A stretch of 64,000 nucleotides of DNA from Lunularia cruciata (taxonomy: Eukaryota; Streptophyta; Marchantiopsida; Lunulariales; Lunulariaceae). The translations under genes were made by a program, and so were the position numbers. Of the stretch, positions 34,217 through 47,137 are shown one piece after another. Position 1 is the first letter of the stretch, and every line of letters begins with the position of its first letter. Under the pieces are notes generated by a model. The model worked only from the letters and a program-made list of their open reading frames with translations. It was not told where the DNA came from and made no database searches. The stretch is taken from NCBI GenBank assembly GCA_948567375.1, contig OX419758.1, positions 28,959,001 to 29,023,000 of the forward strand. Direction: 5' to 3'.

Positions 34217-37200
34217 AGATCTTCCCAAGAAGCTTCTTTTTAGAAGTCACCTACTTGGCATGCAAGTTAAGCTAGTCGTGAAGCTTCCCAAAAAACTTCT
34301 TCCTAAAGGTTACCACTTGGCATGCACAATACCCAATAATTGGAAGGTACCAACTTCCTAGATGCTTCTAGAATATTCTTATAATTCTTGGCTAATTTGG
34401 CCCACTTGCTACTTTGTTAGTCTTGACTAACTTATCAATAAACTCCATATTGTTACATATTCTCTCACTACTAGTTGGTGACATCCTCATCACCATGGAA
34501 ACTTCAAACTCTTGGATGGCCATTTGTGCATTTTGGAGATGAGAAAGAGGCTCCTAAGTGGCATCATGAAGGGGATACCCTTTCCAAAGGACTTTGTATT
34601 GTGCATGTTGTTTGTGATCACGTTGAATATGGCAATGTGCAAAGAAACGATCAACCTGATACTCCTCATGATTATTGATAATGATGGGAGGAGGAGGGGG
34701 TTGGACAACAGAGGAAAAGGAAGATGGATTAGAAAAAAAAAGGTTCAACTTGGAAACATGAAAGATAGAGTGGATGTGCATATGAAAAGGCAAGGCGAGT
34801 CAATGAGCAACATGAGAAATGATTTGGGTGACATTAAATGGACCTATCCAATTAAGAGAAAAATTTACAAAGTTGGGTATCAAGTAGAAAGTGTTACAAA
34901 AAGAAAGCATGACCTTATCACCAAGTTGGAAGGTAAGATTATGACAATGTTGGTCCACATATTGTTTTTGAAAATTTTGAGCAACAAGGAGATGAGATTT
35001 GGTTTGTTATAGGGATTAGGATATATTCTAGTCAAGAAGGTGGAATTATGAGGGACATGAGATGGAGGAGGATCAAGAAAGGAATCTAGAACAAGTGGGT
35101 CTTGGCCAAAATTAAGGAAGATGGGAGAGAAACCGGTGCTTGCAAGTTTAAAATTATTGTAGGTAAACTCAACAACTACAAGACATTCATCCCAATTGGT
35201 ATAATGAACATTGACAAAGGCACAAAGTATATCTTCCAAGGTGCAATTTTCACATTTGGATTGTCCATCAGTTTGAGGATGATATGGCATGGACAAAACA
35301 AAATTAGTGCCAAATATTTGGAAGAGTGCTTGCCAAAATTTTCTAATGAATCAAGGATCATGATGAGAGATGAGTACACAAGGCATCTTATGATGCTTGA
35401 AAGCATTGTTGAAGTAGATTTGGGCCAATGTTGGAGCATCCGCTATGTCAAAGGTTGGTGCCAAATGGATTTGTTTACAAAGCTTATCCACAAACACCAC
35501 AATTGTTGTGTGATCTTACTTTATCTTGGGCAAGGAGGTGATGAGATATAAGCTCACATGTTCCCATTGAGCAAATGGGATGGGAAGTGGTTGAAGGAGG
35601 CCACTTGTTTTTTGGTTGCTGACCTTGTTGCATTGGCAGCTCTCACAAGATCAAACAAACTCTCAAACATCTTGTGCCATGTTGGGCCACCATCATTAGC
35701 ATTGTAGGGTACCCAAGGTCTTGTCCACACCCATGTGACTAGCAATTGATAATTCATGGGCTTCTTGAAGGCACACAAGTCAAAGATCCACACCCATGTG
35801 ATTAGTGATTGGTAAGTCATGGGCTTCTTGAAGGCGCATAAGTCATAAATCACCCTTGGCTAGAACATAGATCCGGTTCTTGTAGAATAAAAGGCCTTCC
35901 TTGAAGGAGAAGGTGTTTTTTTCCTTGTTTTGTGCTACAAGATGACCTTGTACCATCTTAAAGAAGGAGTCCTACTGTAAATTTGTCCTAAATTCAATTT
36001 GGAATTTTGAATTGATTGACATTGTTGTGTTTTTCACCATGATGAGAGGAAGAGACTTCAAATCAGGTCATCATGATAAGGCATTGGGGATGACATGGAA
36101 CCTACCAAGTTTGTACTCAAGTTAGATGTCAAAAAATTACAATTGTTCCTCTTATCGATGATGTTGACTCTTCATATGCTCCAAATGTAATGTATGTAAC
36201 AAGGGTTTGTGATTGATTTGCATGATCACTTGTTTCCCCAAAAGATAATGCATCCATACCTTGATGGCATATAACATTGTTAGTTTTTCTCAATCTTGAG
36301 CAAAGTAATTCCTTTCTATGATGTTTAGTCGGTGAAACACAAAGGTAATGGGATGTAACCTATCTAGAAATTCTTGTTGCAACACGACTCCAATGGTAAA
36401 GTTAGAAGTATTGAAATCAACCACACAAGGTAGTTGAGGATCATATGGTTGAAGAAGGGTTCTTGAAGACACCATATGCTTCAACTTTTGAAATTTTTCA
36501 TTGAAAGCTTGAGGTCTTTCCTAAGAGGTCGATCAATAGTGTGGTCATATGAGCATAGTAGTGGATGAATCATCAATAAAAACTTACCAATCCATTAAAT
36601 GCCCATAATTTTATAGAATTCTCTAGAGTAGGCCAATCAATAATAACCTTGATTTTCTCTTTTTCCAGCTTGATCCCCTTTGATGAGATCTTATGACCCA
36701 AGAAGATAACATCTATTTGCAAAAAGGTACACTTTGACTTCTCATAATACAACTTCCATTGATGTCGTTGTCTTAGGACTTCTCATACTTGATATGCATG
36801 TTTTGCCTCCATCTTGTTTTAAATTAAAATATTATCCAAGAACAACACCATGTACCAATCCAATAGCCCATCCAACACCCAATGCATCTAATCCATGAAG
36901 ATTGTTGGAGCATTAGTGAGCCCAAAAGGTAGAACTCTCCATTCAAAATGCCCATACCTTGTACAAAAGGTAGCCTTTTGCACATCCTTCCTATGAATGG
37001 GAATTTGCCAATGGCCATTTTGGAGGTCCAACTTGGAGAAGTATAGTGCTCCACTCAATTGATCAAGCAAGTCATTAATTCAAGGCAAGGGATATGCATT
37101 CTTCACTATTTTTTTATTGAGGCCACAATAATCAATATGGAAATGAAGCTCTCCATCTTTTTTTCAAACAAATAGTACCAGTGCTCCCCAAGGAGATGTA

Positions 37201-37770
37201 CTATGTTGTATGAAATCCTTCTCTAACAAATCCATTAGTTTTGTTTGAAGCTTGTCCAACTCCTTTGGTGAGAGTCGATTGATTAGTTTACTCATTGGAG
37301 TACTTCTTGGAAATAACTCAATCTTGAAGGGCATACCACAATTGGAGAATAATTCCTTTGGCAGATCATCCAAAAACACATATGCAAACTCTTGAACTAT
37401 TTGATCAACCATTTCTTGATGAGGCTTTTGGCTCTCATCAAATTCTTCATGTGAAATCGGCTTGATCTACATTGCAAAAACATGCTTATCTTCCTCCAAA
37501 GCTTGCTCTATGGTTGCTTTATTAACAAACTTCTCATCTTGGGATTTATATTCTTAGGTGTCTTACTCAAAAGTGCCAACAAACCTAATTGGAATTTCTT
37601 GCCTTGGTGTTGTACTTGAATTTTTCATTAGATCCAATCAAATTGAACGTTATGACGTTCAAGCCAAGGCAAACCTAGAATGACATCATAGTATAGAGGT
37701 GCCACTACAAATCTCATACACTCTAAATACACATGTGAGATCTACATTCTCTTACTACATGGTATTTTGG
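34217..37770 (-). mobile_element. Decayed antisense chromovirus-type Ty3/gypsy element
   Basis: An antisense remnant. Its 3' LTR is 34,217-34,470, similar to the fragment at 14,790-15,140. Reading leftwards from about 37,770 come protease, RT, RNase H, integrase and chromodomain in the Ty3/gypsy order. Gag and the 5' LTR are not recognisable; 37.8-38.3 kb may contain eroded gag. The chromodomain places it among chromoviruses, which are common in plants. Confidence 0.8.
34500..37720 (-). pseudogene. Chromovirus polyprotein remnants: protease, RT, RNase H, integrase, chromodomain
   Basis: Recognisable pieces, N- to C-terminal: end of protease (DVILGLPWLERHNVQFDW, about 37,640-37,700); RT start (37164-37412); RT motif A region (LYFSKLDLQNGHWQIPI and RVLPFGLTNAPTIFMD, 36888-37070); RNase H (36290-36484); integrase C-terminal half (YHPQTDGQS...TLEDIL, about 35,220-35,296); and a chromodomain (EEYQVDRFFAHCHI, then YKVLWKGYPLHDAT, about 34,554-34,670). 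Between RNase H and integrase a segment of about 66 bp is tandemly duplicated (35,715-35,850). Many stops and frameshifts; not functional. Confidence 0.8.
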
Positions 37771-38579
37771 CTGATGACCATGCAAGAAATGTCTACACTT
37801 AGAGATTATTGGCCTTTTTCCTCAATGGATGTTACTCCTTCCAGCTCATAGAGGCACTTTGGGCCATCAAGAGATTACCATTAGGATTCATAGGTTCTTG
37901 CAAGGACATTGGGCAGCCCTCTTAGGGGAGTACACTATTAGGCCCTAGGCCATAGGCAAGTGTATTGCAAAGTCTCCATAGCCCTACGCCATACCTCCCA
38001 TAACATCATTGACTCCTTTGATCCTTTATATTAGGTCAAGTAGATGAGTGCATGCAAGCAACCTAGGCACTCTTACCTTCTTAGCCCATGCTCTTCTCCT
38101 TTGAGACTTTATCATACCTACAAATCCTACATTCACCTTCCTTAGAGGAGCTTCCTTTGTTCTTCCATGATTATTAGCCAAATGAAGCGTTATAATTAAC
38201 AAAAGCCTACTTTGCACATGCTCTATTCCACTCTTTATGTTTCTCAATAAGTGGATCATCTCAACTAGTTTTTAGCACCTATGGGATTGACTTCCCCCAA
38301 ATGCTCCAGATTTAGGTTTTCCTCTTCTCTTTTCATTTAATGAGCGCATTGCCTCTAGTCATGGGCTCCTTGGAGCAACTCATATATTTGGAGTTTCTTG
38401 TCTCCTTTCTCTTGCAAAGGAGACCTTAAGTGTGCACCCCATTGCCATTGGAGAGGTTTTTTTTCATTTGGTATCTTGCACTATTTGCCTACAACTATCG
38501 TAGTCTTTTTCTTCCTTCTTGTCTCTCCATCAATTTGTTGTGGCTACTTTTGAGCATTCAATCATCCTTGAAAATTCAT
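37771..38579. other. Uninterpreted degenerate sequence
   Basis: No domain recognised with confidence. The left part could be eroded Gag of the chromovirus on the minus strand; the right part could be further LINE sequence upstream of 38,580 on the plus strand. Confidence 0.35.
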
Positions 38580-38980
38580 CTTTGACTGGATGGTGGTCCA
38601 AGTTGATTTCTCCAATACTTTTAATACCATGTTTTATCCAACATTATTTTGTGCTCTTTGCTCAGCTACAAACCAGATCCCTTCCTTGATCCTCTTCATC
38701 CACACTTTTTATGATATTGAGACACCTCTATTGTTCAATAACCATATTACTACAAGAGAGTTCTCATAGTTGATATCAGCCAAGGGCACAACAAGAGGAT
38801 CCACTAGAGGCCACTATTTGACATTTTGCATTCCAGAACTTAACACCAAGTGGCAGCAACTTTTCCAACTTGTCTTTTCCCATCCATCTTGGATGACACT
38901 CATATTGTGGGTCCTTTAGAAGATATAGTTAGTGTTGTGTCTACTTTCACACTTAGCTTAGAGGTATTGGGTTTACAATT
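38580..38980 (+). pseudogene. Non-LTR reverse transcriptase fragment (copy E)
   Basis: Plus-strand RT remnants in three frames: motif A (WMVVQVDFSNTFNT, about 38,591-38,632), motif B (QQEDPLEA, about 38,780-38,805) and motif C (PSILDDTHIVGPLED, about 38,883-38,930). The last is close to SLADDTHIVGP of the R2-like family in the first 16 kb, but overall it is more divergent. It stops abruptly at 38,980 where the antisense Gypsy-1b LTR begins, so it is the oldest layer of the nest. Confidence 0.65.
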
Positions 38981-39779
38981 TGTTGTGTGTATATACATTG
39001 CTACACAACATACATTGTTGTTAACATCACACACTATAGAAGCACAACTAACACATAAGTCATACATGAACTCTAAACTTCTTTGATGTCACTCAACAAT
39101 CTGCCAACAACTAGGCATTAATTACAGTCAAGCCACACCCAATCTAGCTAAGAGATTCCAAGTGATGCTTGCCAGCTTTCTATCCACTCTAGCTAAGAAC
39201 TTGAAGGCTCAATATTAGAGAAGTGAACTCTCTGGAGCTGTATTTCCAAGGTATACCTTTGATTTTGACTTGGATCTCCAACCCTAATGGTCCCATTGAT
39301 GGTACACCACCCAATGGTGCAAAATGTGCCAGTGATGGTGTGCTCCATAATGTAGTCAGTACCTTGAATAGGAAATCTAACCATCAACAAGTAATCTATG
39401 AGCAACTACCAAAATACTTCTAACTACCAACACTACTACTCTAGATTCCATGCAATCTAGATGTGATGCTACAAACGGCATGACAATTGTTGTGCTATAT
39501 ACATTGCTACACAACATACATTGTCAATATCACACACTATAGAAGCACAACTCACACGTAAGTCATACATAAATTCTAAATTGCCATAATTGCTCCCTAG
39601 CTAGCGGTTAGGTTCCTCTAACTCTAGATAGCCATCTACTCCAAGTATATGGTATGCCTTATGGTGGACAAAAGATCAAGAGGCCAGGTGTTATTGAGTC
39701 CTGTTGTTAGTCGCTTATTTGCAATCTATACCATATAAAGGATGAACTAGCTATAGGTCAAGTACATCTAGGACATAAC

Positions 39780-39925
39780 CAATGTCCCTAAAGAACCATC
39801 ATGGAGGAAGAAGTCAAACATGTTATATGCCATCCTCTCAAATAGCTATCACACACTAACATAGTAGTAGCTTCACCAGAAGAACCACATAACATATGTT
39901 GCAAGCCTGCACATACAAGTGCCAA
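39780..39925 (-). pseudogene. PHD finger of Gypsy-1b (eroded)
   Basis: Shows MLCGSSGEATTMLVCDSYLRGWHITC, aligning with the Gypsy-1 PHD finger at 62,001-62,135. The first and fourth zinc ligands are lost (Cys to His or Tyr) and the last part is frameshifted. It shows that the finger is an old family feature. Confidence 0.75.
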
Positions 39926-42900
39926 GCTTGGGTCCATAGTACCATCAATATTTGGGAGGTGGCATGGCATACAATTGTGCACATGATCTCTCCAAAAAAC
40001 ACCATCATGTCCTTCCAACACAAGGACTCTAGATGGCAAAACCTCATGCACTCTCAAGATAGTGTGGTCGGTGTTGTTTATTGTAGATATACATAGTCAC
40101 TTGGATGATATTGGTAGATTGAGGGTCTATAGCATCCTCCTTGAATGGTAGCATAGTGTAAGGTATCCCTATGTTGAGCAATTGCCAAGTTCTCAAAGGC
40201 CATCGGCATCACTCTTTTAAAGATCTCTACACGTTGCACTCATCCATACATTTGGATCATCCAAGTCCAAAGTATAGTAGCATCTCAATGAATGGATGTA
40301 GGGAAATTTGGATCTCGTCCATAGAGTAGAAAGTAAGGATAGAAGGATGCTAAGGAGGCTTGCTGGCTAAATTGATAACCCATGGCCAACCAAGGTAACT
40401 GGAGATCCTAATCTCCCAAGTGGCCTCTTTACAAATCATACTTTTGCAATCCTCTCTTCACCGTCTGAACCACTCTCTCTACTAAGCTATTTGCCTCAAG
40501 GTGATCTTGGGAGGTAGTACAATAATCAATCAAAGCCTTGTCACACAAGACCTAAAACTCCCCCAATAACTTTGTACCCTGATCAGTCAAAACTTTAGCT
40601 TGTGCACCAAAATGACTAAGAACTCAATCCAAGAATGAGTAAGCCATCCCTTCACTAGACTTATTAGGAAGTGCCACCAACTCAATCCACTTGGAGAAAT
40701 GCTCCACCATAACCAAAACATATTGATGATGGCTCATAATCAATGATAAAGGTCTAGCAAAGTCCAAACTCCAATGGTAACCCTATCCCATGATAGGTAA
40801 TGGGTGTAATTGTGGCATAAGAGCATTAAATGATGCTCTAACTTGATCACAAACAACACATCTGGCTACAAAATGTTGTACATCAATCTGCATACCATAC
40901 CACTAATAATAACTCTAAAGTAAGCTATATGTATGCTTTGCTCCAAAATGTCCTTGGTCTTCATGAGCATGACGGCCCAATTGTGGTCTTTGAGATAGAA
41001 GTGGTACTACTTGCACTTTACCATCCTCCCATACATGAAAAAGGTGTCTTCCTTCCAATTTGAACCGCTTGGCTTGCTAAAGAACATAATTTCTCTCCTT
41101 GGCCCCAATTGTGCCACCCACAACACCAATGTGAAGATAATCCATCACTAAGACATCATAAATGTCTTGCTAAATTGCATCACTATCTCTACTCTTTGGA
41201 TCTATGAACTCAATAACTTTTCTTGTATGTGTTGAGAGAGATACCATCACAACTTCAAAATATATGCAAAGAAAAGTAGATGCATGCCAACCTAGCACCA
41301 TCTCCTCATCTGTCTTACCATGCCAATGTGCTCCTGGTCTGACTTTTCTGGTTGAGATATGGGTTTCTACTCAATCCATCTATATCACGGTTCATCACTC
41401 TAGGTTTTGTGAATGACCATGAAATCATACTCTTGTAAAATTAGAGCCCATTGTGCAAGCTTCCTTGATAGCTTGTTGGACTCTATCAACCACTTCAATG
41501 GCTAATGATCAATGATGAGAGTAAAGAGGTTACCAAATAGGTAACATTGGAAATGTGCTATTGCCCATATTGTTGCCAAGCACTCTCCCTCATATGAACT
41601 ATAATTTGCCTTTGCTGAATTGTTGGAGCAATTAGTATAGACTACCACAAACTCTTTCCCCTCATCATTATGTTGGGTGAGCACTACTCCAAGCCCCAAC
41701 ATACTCCAATTAGTGTGAACCTAAAATGGTCGTCCTTTGATTGGTCTCCTCAAAATAGGAGTAGATGTTAACCTCTCCTTGAGCTTTACAAAATCTCTCT
41801 CCTGCTCATTTTCCCAACACCACACTTGTGTAAGCTTGGTTAGCTTCATCAAGGCCTTGGCAATGGCACTAAATCCCCTAACATAGCGGTGATAGAAGTT
41901 TGCTAACCCAAGGAATGCTCACACTCTGCTCACATCCGTAGGCCAAGGAATACATGCAATAGACTTCACCTTAGTCTATTGAACACCAAGTCCTCCAAGG
42001 TAAATATTGTGACCCAAATACTCAACCTGCTTGTGGAAGAATCTATAATTCTTAGGATGTAATTTGAGTCCATGAGATCTCAATCTCTCAAGCACCTCCA
42101 ACAATTGTCTCTCATACTCCTCCACAATAGTGCTATAGACCAAAATGTCATCAATATAGCACCAAGCAAAATACAATCTCACTAGGATCCTATCTATGAC
42201 ACTTTAGAACTTGGCAAGAGTGTTCTTTAACCCAAATGGTAAGAACCTCTATTGATATAACACATCCTTACGGTGAGGATCAATAGCCTAAAATGATATC
42301 TTGGACTTATCCTCCTCTTTGATCAACAACTGATGATATCCTGCTCAAAGATCCAAAGTATTGAAGACCTTTGCATGCCCAATCACATCAAAGATCTCCT
42401 CCGGTGTAGGCATGACATATCGATCAGCCCTAGTCTGTTGGTTGATAGGATGATAATCTCCACACATCTGCCTATCTATGTGGTTGCCATGCATATCCTT
42501 CTTAGCTGGCATTACTATAGCTGATGCATACTCTCCATGTGAAATCTTCATCAAACTAGCCTCAAAAAGGTCTCTATTTCAACTCTAAATCAATGCTCTC
42601 TCCATGTCATTATATCAATAAGGACATCAAAAAAGTGGTGTATTGCTTGCTAGTCAGCTCAATCCAAATACTAGGTCTTTTTATGGCACCCAAATCCTTC
42701 ATACTAAATGTAAAACAACTCGTGTAGCACCTCAAGAATCTCCAAACTCTCTGTCTTTCTCCTCGTGTAAGCTTGGGTCCAAGATTTGGCTCCAAGTATC
42801 CTCTGTAATTATTATAGGAGTGGAAAATGTACCAATTGGTTGTTATACTAGGGCCTTAGGGAGCAATAGTGTCATGCTCCCAACCACTAGAGGTCCCAAC

Positions 42901-43099
42901 CTCAATGTGAAAAAATCCCTCACTCTAGCTGCAAGCTCCATATGTCCTCTAGCTACATCCTAAGTAGACCAAGGGTGTAATCCAAGTTGACCATGCTCAC
43001 CTAGATGGACTCCAAGTAGACCACTCTCCCTAGTAGCCATTGGCTATGTCCCAAGAATACCCTATCCACTAGGTCCATCACCTCTAGCATGTGCCTAAC

Positions 43100-44140
43100 T
43101 CATCTTGATAGGCATAGAGCTCACAAATGTCCAAGTGGTGATGCCTATCAAGTGCATCCTATGCTGCTCTGCCAATCCAAGGCTCACAATCCAGGTCAAA
43201 CAACTCAGGTCCATAGCCTGACCTAACACATGATGCTTGGATGCCTTTAATAGTACTGGAACAATAGTAATATTGGTGTGAAAACCCATTGCCTACTCTC
43301 TCTCTCATCGGTGTTGGGCTCCACCGACCACTATAATTGTGAGTCCCAAACAAGTCCAAGACATCCTCCTAGAAATGCATGGGAGCTTGGGAAACTCATA
43401 AGTGTGGGAAAAGTGGCTCAAGGCTGTCCAAATAGGTTCACCACTACCACAGGTGACCTATCAGCCAATACCACCATTTGACACTAATGCCCAACATCCA
43501 AAAACTCATCAATAGTAAGGTGGTCAAGTTGTTGAATCCCATCATAAGCATGATGTAGAACCTCTCTAGGTAAGAAGCTTGCCCACCAAAGATGAAGATG
43601 ATGACCCCTTAATCCCACCCTGGCTGCATCTAACAACATGGTAGGTCCCATCCAAGAATGGACCTGATGTATACTTGCCACCACCCGGGTGCAAGAATCA
43701 CCCATCAAAGAGACATTCTCTAGAATGTAGGCTGGAGAAATGGACTGATGAAGCTGGAGATGTTGTAGTATTTGTAACATCTTCCAAAACACACCAAAAC
43801 AAGGATCCTAAAGACCCAAACCTTGACCAACACATGAATGTCCTTGACATGACCATCCAAAAATCACCAAATGAATGGTAACATGTCTTTCTAGATCCTA
43901 CGCCCCCAACAAGGAAATGTCTATTGATAGGGTTCCTTTTGGTAACCCTTGACTATCGAGACCAATAATAACTCAAGATATTGATAGGCCAAGTGTGCCA
44001 CATAATGTAGAGAGATTTGCCTAGCAATCTCATCTCTCTCCACATACAAGTACCTTTGTACTCGTATACCCGCCTGTAGTAACATAGTTAGTCTTGTGCT
44101 AATCCCATCAAAAAACTCCAATAGACATACTTCCTCTATT
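43100..44140 (-). pseudogene. C5 cytosine methyltransferase domain of Gypsy-1b (decayed)
   Basis: Three broken frames cover the domain. 43921-44121 holds motif I (EFFDGISTRL) and YLYVERDEIA. About 43,800-43,880 holds the catalytic loop, reading GWSCQGHS (Ser for the usual Pro, but a canonical Gln after Cys). 43484-43792 holds motif VI (AYILENVSLMGD) and motif VIII (LLDAARVGLRGH...LWW). The C-terminal motif (about 43,180-43,300) follows in other frames. It is independent of the Gypsy-1 copy, with different decay, so the methyltransferase was in the common ancestor of both. Confidence 0.82.
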
Positions 44141-45260
44141 GGATACTACCAAGCAATGAGTGTGGGATACAAAGATGTCAAGGTAATTGACCTTGGAAAC
44201 TCATCCTCACATTGGTCTCCTAGTGGTACAAAGGCTTCACTCCAAGCTTGTTGCAATAACTGATCTACATGCTGCTACAATGGAACATCCAAGCTGGATA
44301 GAACGATCCTACTTGTACTCCAATTCCAAGTGATCTCCTTTGGTATTGGAGTATCTTTTGCATGGGCATTCTCCTCTAATAAGTAACAAAACCACTAAAA
44401 GTTAAAATTAATGTCACCATGGTCCCAAACTGTAGTGAGCCAAAAGTGTCACTACCAAAGTGTACTAGTAGGCAACATACTTGTCTCTCACTTGACTACC
44501 AACCTAGTCTATAGGAGGCTATCTCCTCCCAATAGTCAATAGTCAATAGTCAAACGTTGCTCCCCCAACTAACACATCATAGGACTCAATTGCGATGGCA
44601 ATGGCCTGAGCTCTCACCATAGAGCAATCAGTCAGATGACCAAGCTAAAGCTAAACAACAAACTCTCCACATGTGATGTATTGTGTAGAACCACCCCTTA
44701 GAGATGTCTGGATCTAAAATGGATACCTCTCCACATTGATCTTTTGTAACTCTAGACCAACAACTACAGCCTTCCCCAATATAAAGAGCTATACACTAGA
44801 GCACTCTTTGGTGTATAGACCTTCCCAGAAGGTCCTACTAAATAAAAAAAATAAACATATGGTTATCCAAGAGGACAACTCATGGTGTAAATTGTGCTCG
44901 CTCAAAGGCCGGCCTAGTTGGTACTCCTCCAATCTAACTGCTATTGCATACCATAAACCACTAGTTGTTGAGCAGATCCGATGCTCCTCAACCAAGTTAG
45001 CTCCACTATCAATCACGTCTACTCTAAAAGTAAGAACCACATCAATCCTACTCTCACAAAGCATAGCAGCCAATTGGAACACTAGAGCTAGGTCAACTCC
45101 CAATGTAAACATGTCATTGGTTGAGAATAATGAAAGTGCATAATCAATTGAGCCACCCCCAACATAGAGTTGGACTCAATTGGTGTAAAAGTATGTGGTT
45201 AACTAGTAGGTAGTCCATCATGCATGCCATCACCACCTACCACACTTGGACTAGGACTCT

Positions 45261-45713
45261 TGTCACGCCATTTGTAGTTCCGCATCTAGCTGCTCAGACA
45301 CTGGAGTTCCAGTGATAGTAGTTAGAGTTATTCTAGTAGTTTCTCAGGGACTACTTTCCGACAGTCTGATTTGGTGTTCAGGGTACTGACCTCACGGTGG
45401 GGCCCACCGTCACTTTGCACCGTTCACACCGTCGAGTGTGCCGTCAGCGGGACCGTTAGGGTTCCAGTGCTAGCTCAAGTCCAGGGGGGTATAGTTTTGA
45501 AGTGAGCTCTTGAGAGCTCACTTCTCTAATGTTGAGTCTTCGAGTTCCTAGCTATGGTGGACAGAGGCCGGCGAGCGTCACCTGGATTCTCTATGCTTGA
45601 GTGGGTGTGGCTTGACTGTAATCAGTGCCCAATTGTTGGCAGTTTATAGAGTGACAGATCAAGTACTGATCTGAGTTGAGTTGAGTTGAGAGTGTTAAGC
45701 AAATTTGATTACA
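45261..45713 (+). repeat. Gypsy-1 5' LTR (core)
   Basis: Aligns base by base, with one indel, to 62418-62868. The alignment ends at GATTA(CA). The 105-bp R1 repeat that follows the core at the 3' end is missing here, so the exact 5' LTR end is uncertain. No clear primer-binding site follows; the nearest weak match to an initiator-Met type is TGGTATC at about 45,764. Confidence 0.75.
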
Positions 45714-47137
45714 TCCGAGAAGTGAAGTCAGGGGGAAATCGGGTGCAGGAACGTTGAGTGTTGGTGGTATCTCCAAGCTCGGTGGATTGTGGTAGCTCGA
45801 TTCAGGTTCTATGTTTCCCTAGTGTGCAGAAGCTCGTGTAGTTGATGCAAATTTGGCAATTAGGCGGACGGTGTGCGGAAGCGCTGGCCAAATTTCGAGC
45901 AAAGAAGGAGCAATTTTCGAGCAATGTTGTGATTTTGAGCTCAGGAGGTGAAGGCAAGACCAATTTGCTGCGAGTTGGGCTCAGAAAGTCAAATTGAAGG
46001 TGGAGTTGGAAAGCTCTTCTCATGAAATTGTGATTTGGAAAAACCCGTTTTGTCAATTTGGCTCGAGTGGAAAGTTAGCGGGCGATTTGGCGGACATCCA
46101 TCTTTAGGGTTTATGTCAGATTTTGGGCCAGAATTGGAGGAGTTTCGCTGTTTGGCCAGATTTGGAGAAGCTCCGCTAGTTTGAAGGAGTTTTGCAGATT
46201 TAGAGAAGTTTCGCCAATTTTGGAGGAGGTTCGAAATGGCAACAAGAAAGGCCTCATTTGGCTGAATTTCGGCATTTTGAGGCTTCGAGGCATAGGGTTG
46301 TGGGCTATGAGAGGCTACGAAGGCCTAGAAGGGCCAGCAAGCCAGCTTGCTGGCATGAGGCTAGCAAGTTTAGTGTAGATCTTGGTCATTGGTTGGCAAA
46401 ATCTGCCTTTCTTGCTAGATTGTGCGCAATAGGGTTTGATCCCTAGATCTCTTGTTCCTAGACTGGTGCCCTAGCCAACTGGTCCACCCTCACTTGTTGT
46501 CATAGTGATTGTGCCACTGTTATCTATACACATGTAGCTTTGGCTAGGAGAGGCAGTTTGATCCCATTCTTGGTGATCCTGGTAGCTTAGGACTTAGATA
46601 CAAACTACTCTTATGTCAAATGCCAAATGGTGGCAGAGTCAGTCCCGTGTTGTGTTATGAGATGGAGGGTTTTTGTTTAGATTTCTTGTGATTGGATCCC
46701 CTCTATTCTCTGCTTCTTGTTTGTGCACCACGTTTGTGTGAGGTGCCTTGACTTTTGAGCGTTGGTGCTCTGGTGTGCTCTCGGTGGTGAGGCTGGAGTG
46801 ATGAACAGTCAGACTACCTGTGTTTCTTTTTGGTGAGGCAGGAAGTGATGACCTGCAGACCGTGAGAGTGCGTGTTATGATGGCAGGTTACAGGTTGCCC
46901 TTCCCCTAGTGTAGTTATCTCGGTTAGAGTTACATTAGTGGGTGGTGTTTAGTTGGTGTTGGCACTTGGTGGGGTACTTGCGGTTACGACTTGCGGTTGC
47001 AGTTGGTGGTTCGGGTTTGCTGTTGCAGTTACGTGGTCACGACGGAGTTCTTTGGAGATTCCAGAGGAGTTAGCCCTGCAGTACGAAGTGGGTTTACTCG
47101 GAGTGGTGCTCGGTATCAGCTTGTATCTCAGGTCCCA
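45714..47137 (+). other. Gypsy-1 5' leader
   Basis: About 1.4 kb between the LTR and the Gag start. It contains a run of diverged 20-30 bp repeats (TTTGGAGAAG(C/T)TCCGC type, about 46,130-46,240) and the tRNA-like sequence at 46,422-46,490. Open frames here are short and not recognised. Confidence 0.5.
46422..46490 (-). repeat. tRNA-like sequence in the Gypsy-1 leader (antisense)
   Basis: On the minus strand the text has the order of a tRNA gene: GTTGGCTAGGGCACC (D-arm and A-box like), CTAGGAACAAGAGATC (anticodon-arm like) and GGGATCAAACCCT (T-arm like, B-box with mismatches). The acceptor ends pair poorly and the B box departs from GGTTCGAATCC, so this is a pseudo-tRNA or SINE head rather than a working gene. 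Confidence 0.45.

Larger units (their letters stand above)
38981..45260 (-). mobile_element. Gypsy-1b: older antisense copy of the methyltransferase-PHD Ty3/gypsy family (3' part)
   Basis: An antisense copy colinear with Gypsy-1. From low to high coordinates it carries the 3' LTR with two R1 repeats (38,981-39,590), a polypurine tract (about 39,588-39,605), PHD finger, integrase, RNase H (41,502-41,702), RT (41,976-42,800), methyltransferase (43,100-44,140), protease region (about 44,700-45,000) and the gag-pol junction up to 45,260. Its continuation, the gag region, resumes at 62,974, because Gypsy-1 is inserted between. Every domain is broken by stops and frameshifts. Confidence 0.88.

Noticed and set aside
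34512-35012. Plus-strand frames of 166 and 149 codons across the chromovirus
   Set aside because: Antisense to the integrase and chromodomain remnants.
45764-45777. TGGTATC as an initiator-Met primer-binding site of Gypsy-1
   Set aside because: Only seven bases match and it lies about 50 bases beyond the alignable LTR end; not convincing.
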